Origin: Ignavibacteria bacterium
GTDB lineage: Bacteria > Bacteroidota > Ignavibacteria > Ignavibacteriales > Melioribacteraceae
Direction: 5' to 3'
Assembly: GCA_009773205.1 (NCBI GenBank)
Contig: WPAE01000016.1
Location: forward strand, 1 to 64,000
Length of the DNA stretch: 64,000 nucleotides
The translations under genes were made by a program, and so were the position numbers. This document shows positions 62,465-64,000 of this stretch, in pieces (position 1 is the stretch's first letter; every line of letters begins with the position of its first letter). The notes under the pieces are model-generated. The model worked only from the letters and a program-made list of their open reading frames with translations. It was not told where the DNA came from and made no database searches.

Positions 62465-64000
62465 TTAGTTATTTTGTTCAAGGTTGTGCAGAGTGATTTC
62501 GTTTTTTTTGCCATTAGCTAACATCTGGAATCGAGATTCTAATTCAATAAGACTTGGCTCATTTGGTACTAATGTTTTTAATTGCTGAACAAGTGCAAGA
62601 GCATCTTTATACATACCTAGATTTTCATAGTGTGTAAGCAATAAATCGTACGAATTATACCAGCTGTTAAAATCTGTTGGGTCGAGCGCTAATCTCTCTT
62701 TTGCTGCTTCAATCACTTCTTTAGAATATTCTTTATACAGATCTATTGCTCCGGCATTGAACAAAATTTTAGAAACATCATGTTTAATTCTGTAATCCAT
62801 AGGTATTACAGCTCTCGGAACTTTTGATTCCATCTTGGTTAATACTTCTACTGTTTTTGTATTGCTCCTTTCAGCATATAAATATTCTAAGGCTAATCTG
62901 ATGTATGCGTTTCGGTAGTTTTGCACTAATCTTTCATGATTTTCATCATAGAAAATTGTTGAGTCATTTAATCCTCGGAATTTGAAACCGGGTTGATATG
63001 AATGGCTGAAGCCTTCTGGTTCATCCATTAACTGCGTGCGCATTATTTTTTTATCAATGTACTCTAGCTGTTCTGAAGGATTTTTCTTTGGAACAACACG
63101 CCAAGCCATTCCTTCCATAACCATATATTTATCCAAACTAACTTTTGAATCATCGGAAACAGTTACGGCAAAGTAAATAGGTCGTTTCCATTCAGATTGA
63201 ATAATGATATCGAGCACAACTAAATCTTGAATTCGCGCGGCTTGAACGTCACCAAATTGTGCTGGTGGCTGCATTGTCCATTTTAGCATTCCAGATTTTA
63301 CCACAGAAGTATCTGTTACTCCATATTGTTTTATAATTTCTTGAGAGACCGGAATAGAAACATCTTGTGCTTCCCATCGAACAGGAGTGAGTTGATCTAT
63401 TTCTTCATCAAGAAAACTGATTTTAATTTTGTCTGTACCGAATGGCATATTATTTTTTAACTGCTTAACATACCAAGGAGTGTTCAGCAAACTTAAATTT
63501 GCAATTCTAACATCTCGCCTTACACCTTGAACTTCCTGCAAATACCAAAGCGGGAAGGTATCGTTATCGCCATTAGTAAAGATTACAGCATTAGGCGCAA
63601 CACTTTGAAGCATGTTGTAGGCATAATCCCATGGTACATAATTTCTTGATCTATCGTGCCAGAACCATCCGCCTTTTGCCATATTAAACGGAACGGCTAT
63701 AAAGGCGAACACAAACACAACAATTATAACGGGCTTCAAGAAATTTTGCGTAGAAAATTTTTCTTGAAGAAGTTCAATTAATCCTCGAACGCCAAGTCCG
63801 ATCCAAAGTGAGAAAACGAAAAAAGCGCCTACGTAGAAGTAATCTCGCTCGCGCGGCTGAGGTTCTTGTTGGTTTTGATAAAATGCTGTTAGATATCCAA
63901 GAAGAATAAACATTACAATAAAGACAGATGCCATCTTCCAATCTTTTCTGAAGTGGAAATACAAACCGAACAAGCCAAGCAAGAATGGTAATCCTAAAAA
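62465..64000 (-). CDS. DUF2723-family membrane glycosyltransferase-like protein with TPR tail (5' end outside window)
   Basis: The reading frame is open through the right edge (the bases to 64000 read FLGLPFLLG in frame), so only the C-terminal part is here. Visible parts: membrane helices, the segment NQQEPQPRERDYFYVGAFFVFS typical of DUF2723 proteins of Bacteroidota, a periplasmic domain (VIFTNGDNDTFPLWYLQEVQGVRRDV), and a helical TPR-like end (LDPTDFNSWYNSYDLLLTHYENLGMYKDAL). DUF2723 members are predicted protein O-mannosyltransferase-like enzymes. The track's internal Met is not the true start. Confidence 0.88.
   Translation of the reverse strand, partial: FLGLPFLLGLFGLYFHFRKDWKMASVFIVMFILLGYLTAFYQNQQEPQPRERDYFYVGAFFVFSLWIGLGVRGLIELLQEKFSTQNFLKPVIIVVFVFAFIAVPFNMAKGGWFWHDRSRNYVPWDYAYNMLQSVAPNAVIFTNGDNDTFPLWYLQEVQGVRRDVRIANLSLLNTPWYVKQLKNNMPFGTDKIKISFLDEEIDQLTPVRWEAQDVSIPVSQEIIKQYGVTDTSVVKSGMLKWTMQPPAQFGDVQAARIQDLVVLDIIIQSEWKRPIYFAVTVSDDSKVSLDKYMVMEGMAWRVVPKKNPSEQLEYIDKKIMRTQLMDEPEGFSHSYQPGFKFRGLNDSTIFYDENHERLVQNYRNAYIRLALEYLYAERSNTKTVEVLTKMESKVPRAVIPMDYRIKHDVSKILFNAGAIDLYKEYSKEVIEAAKERLALDPTDFNSWYNSYDLLLTHYENLGMYKDALALVQQLKTLVPNEPSLIELESRFQMLANGKKNEITLHNLEQNN

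Overview
The window reads as a chromosomal segment of an AT-rich, Gram-negative, heterotrophic member of the Ignavibacteriales / Bacteroidota-Chlorobiota assemblage. The evidence is the repeated type IX secretion C-terminal sorting domain (YPNPFNPST ... GREVATLVDE ... GIYFYR ... KM-L-K), a TonB receptor with a carboxypeptidase-regulatory domain, a cbb3 oxidase operon with fused CcoNO, a short AMP nucleosidase and a DUF2723 protein. The taxonomic call is inference from protein style; no rRNA or tRNA gene was seen.

Layout. (1) 0.3-2.8 kb: membrane sensor kinase. (2) 3-15.3 kb: a co-directional pectin/rhamnogalacturonan cluster: PL9-like beta-helix protein, GH105, GH28, CE8, TonB receptor without SusD, secreted beta-helix protein, then past a terminator a secreted cupin and a LacI regulator. 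(3) 15.3-20.2 kb: response regulator, a divergent ATP-grasp / C39-like peptidase pair, a frameshifted small gene coupled to an isochorismatase-fold hydrolase, SixA-like phosphatase and HD hydrolase. (4) 20.3-28.7 kb, minus strand: complete cbb3 oxidase and maturation set (ccoI, ccoS, ccoNO, ccoQ, ccoP, terminator, ccoG, ccoH, a SafE-like protein); ccoS was absent from the ORF track. (5) 28.8-36.2 kb: SDR, YrdC/YciO, then queC and queF separated by a type II restriction-modification cassette, followed by a tyrosine phenol-lyase gene with a deleted, frameshifted C-terminus. (6) 36.2-42.4 kb: glnD-like, murI, NUDIX, Lrp-glnA operon. (7) 42.4-50.1 kb: T9SS-exported proteins: M28 peptidase, tandem Kelch-type proteins of equal length, and a subtilisin-like protease split by a TGA. 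(8) 50.1-64 kb: relic ABC ATPase fragment, MacB-like permease, barrel protein, cupin, MscS channel, EamA transporter, AMP nucleosidase, PAP2, hybrid kinase, ornithine aminotransferase, LOG protein, GT9 and a truncated DUF2723 protein.

How the parts fit. Pectin is attacked outside or at the surface (CE8 de-esterification, lyase and polygalacturonase cleavage, GH105 removal of unsaturated uronate), products presumably enter through the TonB receptor, and the LacI protein is the likely local switch. The cbb3 operon indicates microaerobic respiration. Lrp-glnA and the GlnD-like protein point to nitrogen control.

The most unusual themes are genome dynamics. An interspersed element with inverted termini occurs three times, each time with the same end facing a gene start. 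Small repeats sit in frame in the same loop of three different T9SS sorting domains. Several genes are visibly broken (S8 protease, tyrosine phenol-lyase, ABC ATPase fragment, small antitoxin-like gene). All statements come from reading the sequence; no database search or computation was run.
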